Below, in pieces: positions 63,939 to 64,000 of a DNA stretch of 64,000 nt (position 1 is the first letter of the stretch; the number at the start of each line of letters is the position of its first letter). Location of the stretch: positions 16,076,783 to 16,140,782 of the forward strand of contig NC_062980.1 of NCBI RefSeq assembly GCF_023078275.1. The letters are read 5' to 3'. Origin of the DNA: Leguminivora glycinivorella. Lineage: Eukaryota; Arthropoda; Insecta; Lepidoptera; Tortricidae. The position numbers were made by a program, and so were the translations under genes. A model generated the notes under the pieces. It had not been told where the DNA came from and ran no database searches. It was given only the letters and a program-made list of their open reading frames with translations.

Positions 63939-64000
63939 TTCAAAATTTAATTAAATAAATAATTTTATGACTTTTATGTAATTCCCAAAATATTTGACAA

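Overview
The window looks like nuclear DNA of an insect, most likely a moth or butterfly. It is AT-rich and mostly non-coding. It carries GT-AG spliced exons and many short elements of types I associate with lepidopteran genomes: Helitron-like elements ending in a GC hairpin plus CTAGT, tRNA-headed SINEs, RTE- and Jockey-like LINE tails, and many MITEs. No bacterial operons, CRISPR arrays or rRNA genes were seen.

Layout. 1-5635 is the 3' part of a Ty3/gypsy errantivirus-like LTR retrotransposon: one open pol frame (protease, RT, RNase H, integrase), a broken env, and a 259-bp 3' LTR. 5636-29190 is a repeat-rich stretch with no convincing cellular gene except one BED-type zinc-finger exon near 25.3 kb. 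It holds dispersed repeats, a 560-bp tandem duplication (12.6-13.7 kb) and several nested insertions.

29193-60292 is the 3' half of a large minus-strand gene. I assembled 13 exons by hand from open frame, splice sites and phase. They encode about 780 residues of an ASH/MSP-fold (HYDIN/DLEC1/CFAP-like) protein, probably axonemal. The stop codon is at 29193-29195 with an AATAAA 68 nt beyond it. The 5' end is not seen and probably lies past the right edge. Most junctions agree in phase, but exon d is 217 nt where a multiple of three is needed, the acceptor of exon i is unresolved, and the a/b junction does not match. Either the gene is decaying or the assembly has single-base errors.

The introns are packed with mobile DNA. 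The most striking case is a 3.3-kb element (44702-47980) with two nearly identical 738-bp inverted arms around a 5'-truncated LINE. Each arm is built from about 160-bp degenerate repeats carrying a CTCACTCA motif. A SINE tail also directly abuts the splice acceptor of exon k. 60.3-64 kb holds MITEs, a Helitron, a GC-rich repeat block and further copies of dispersed families.
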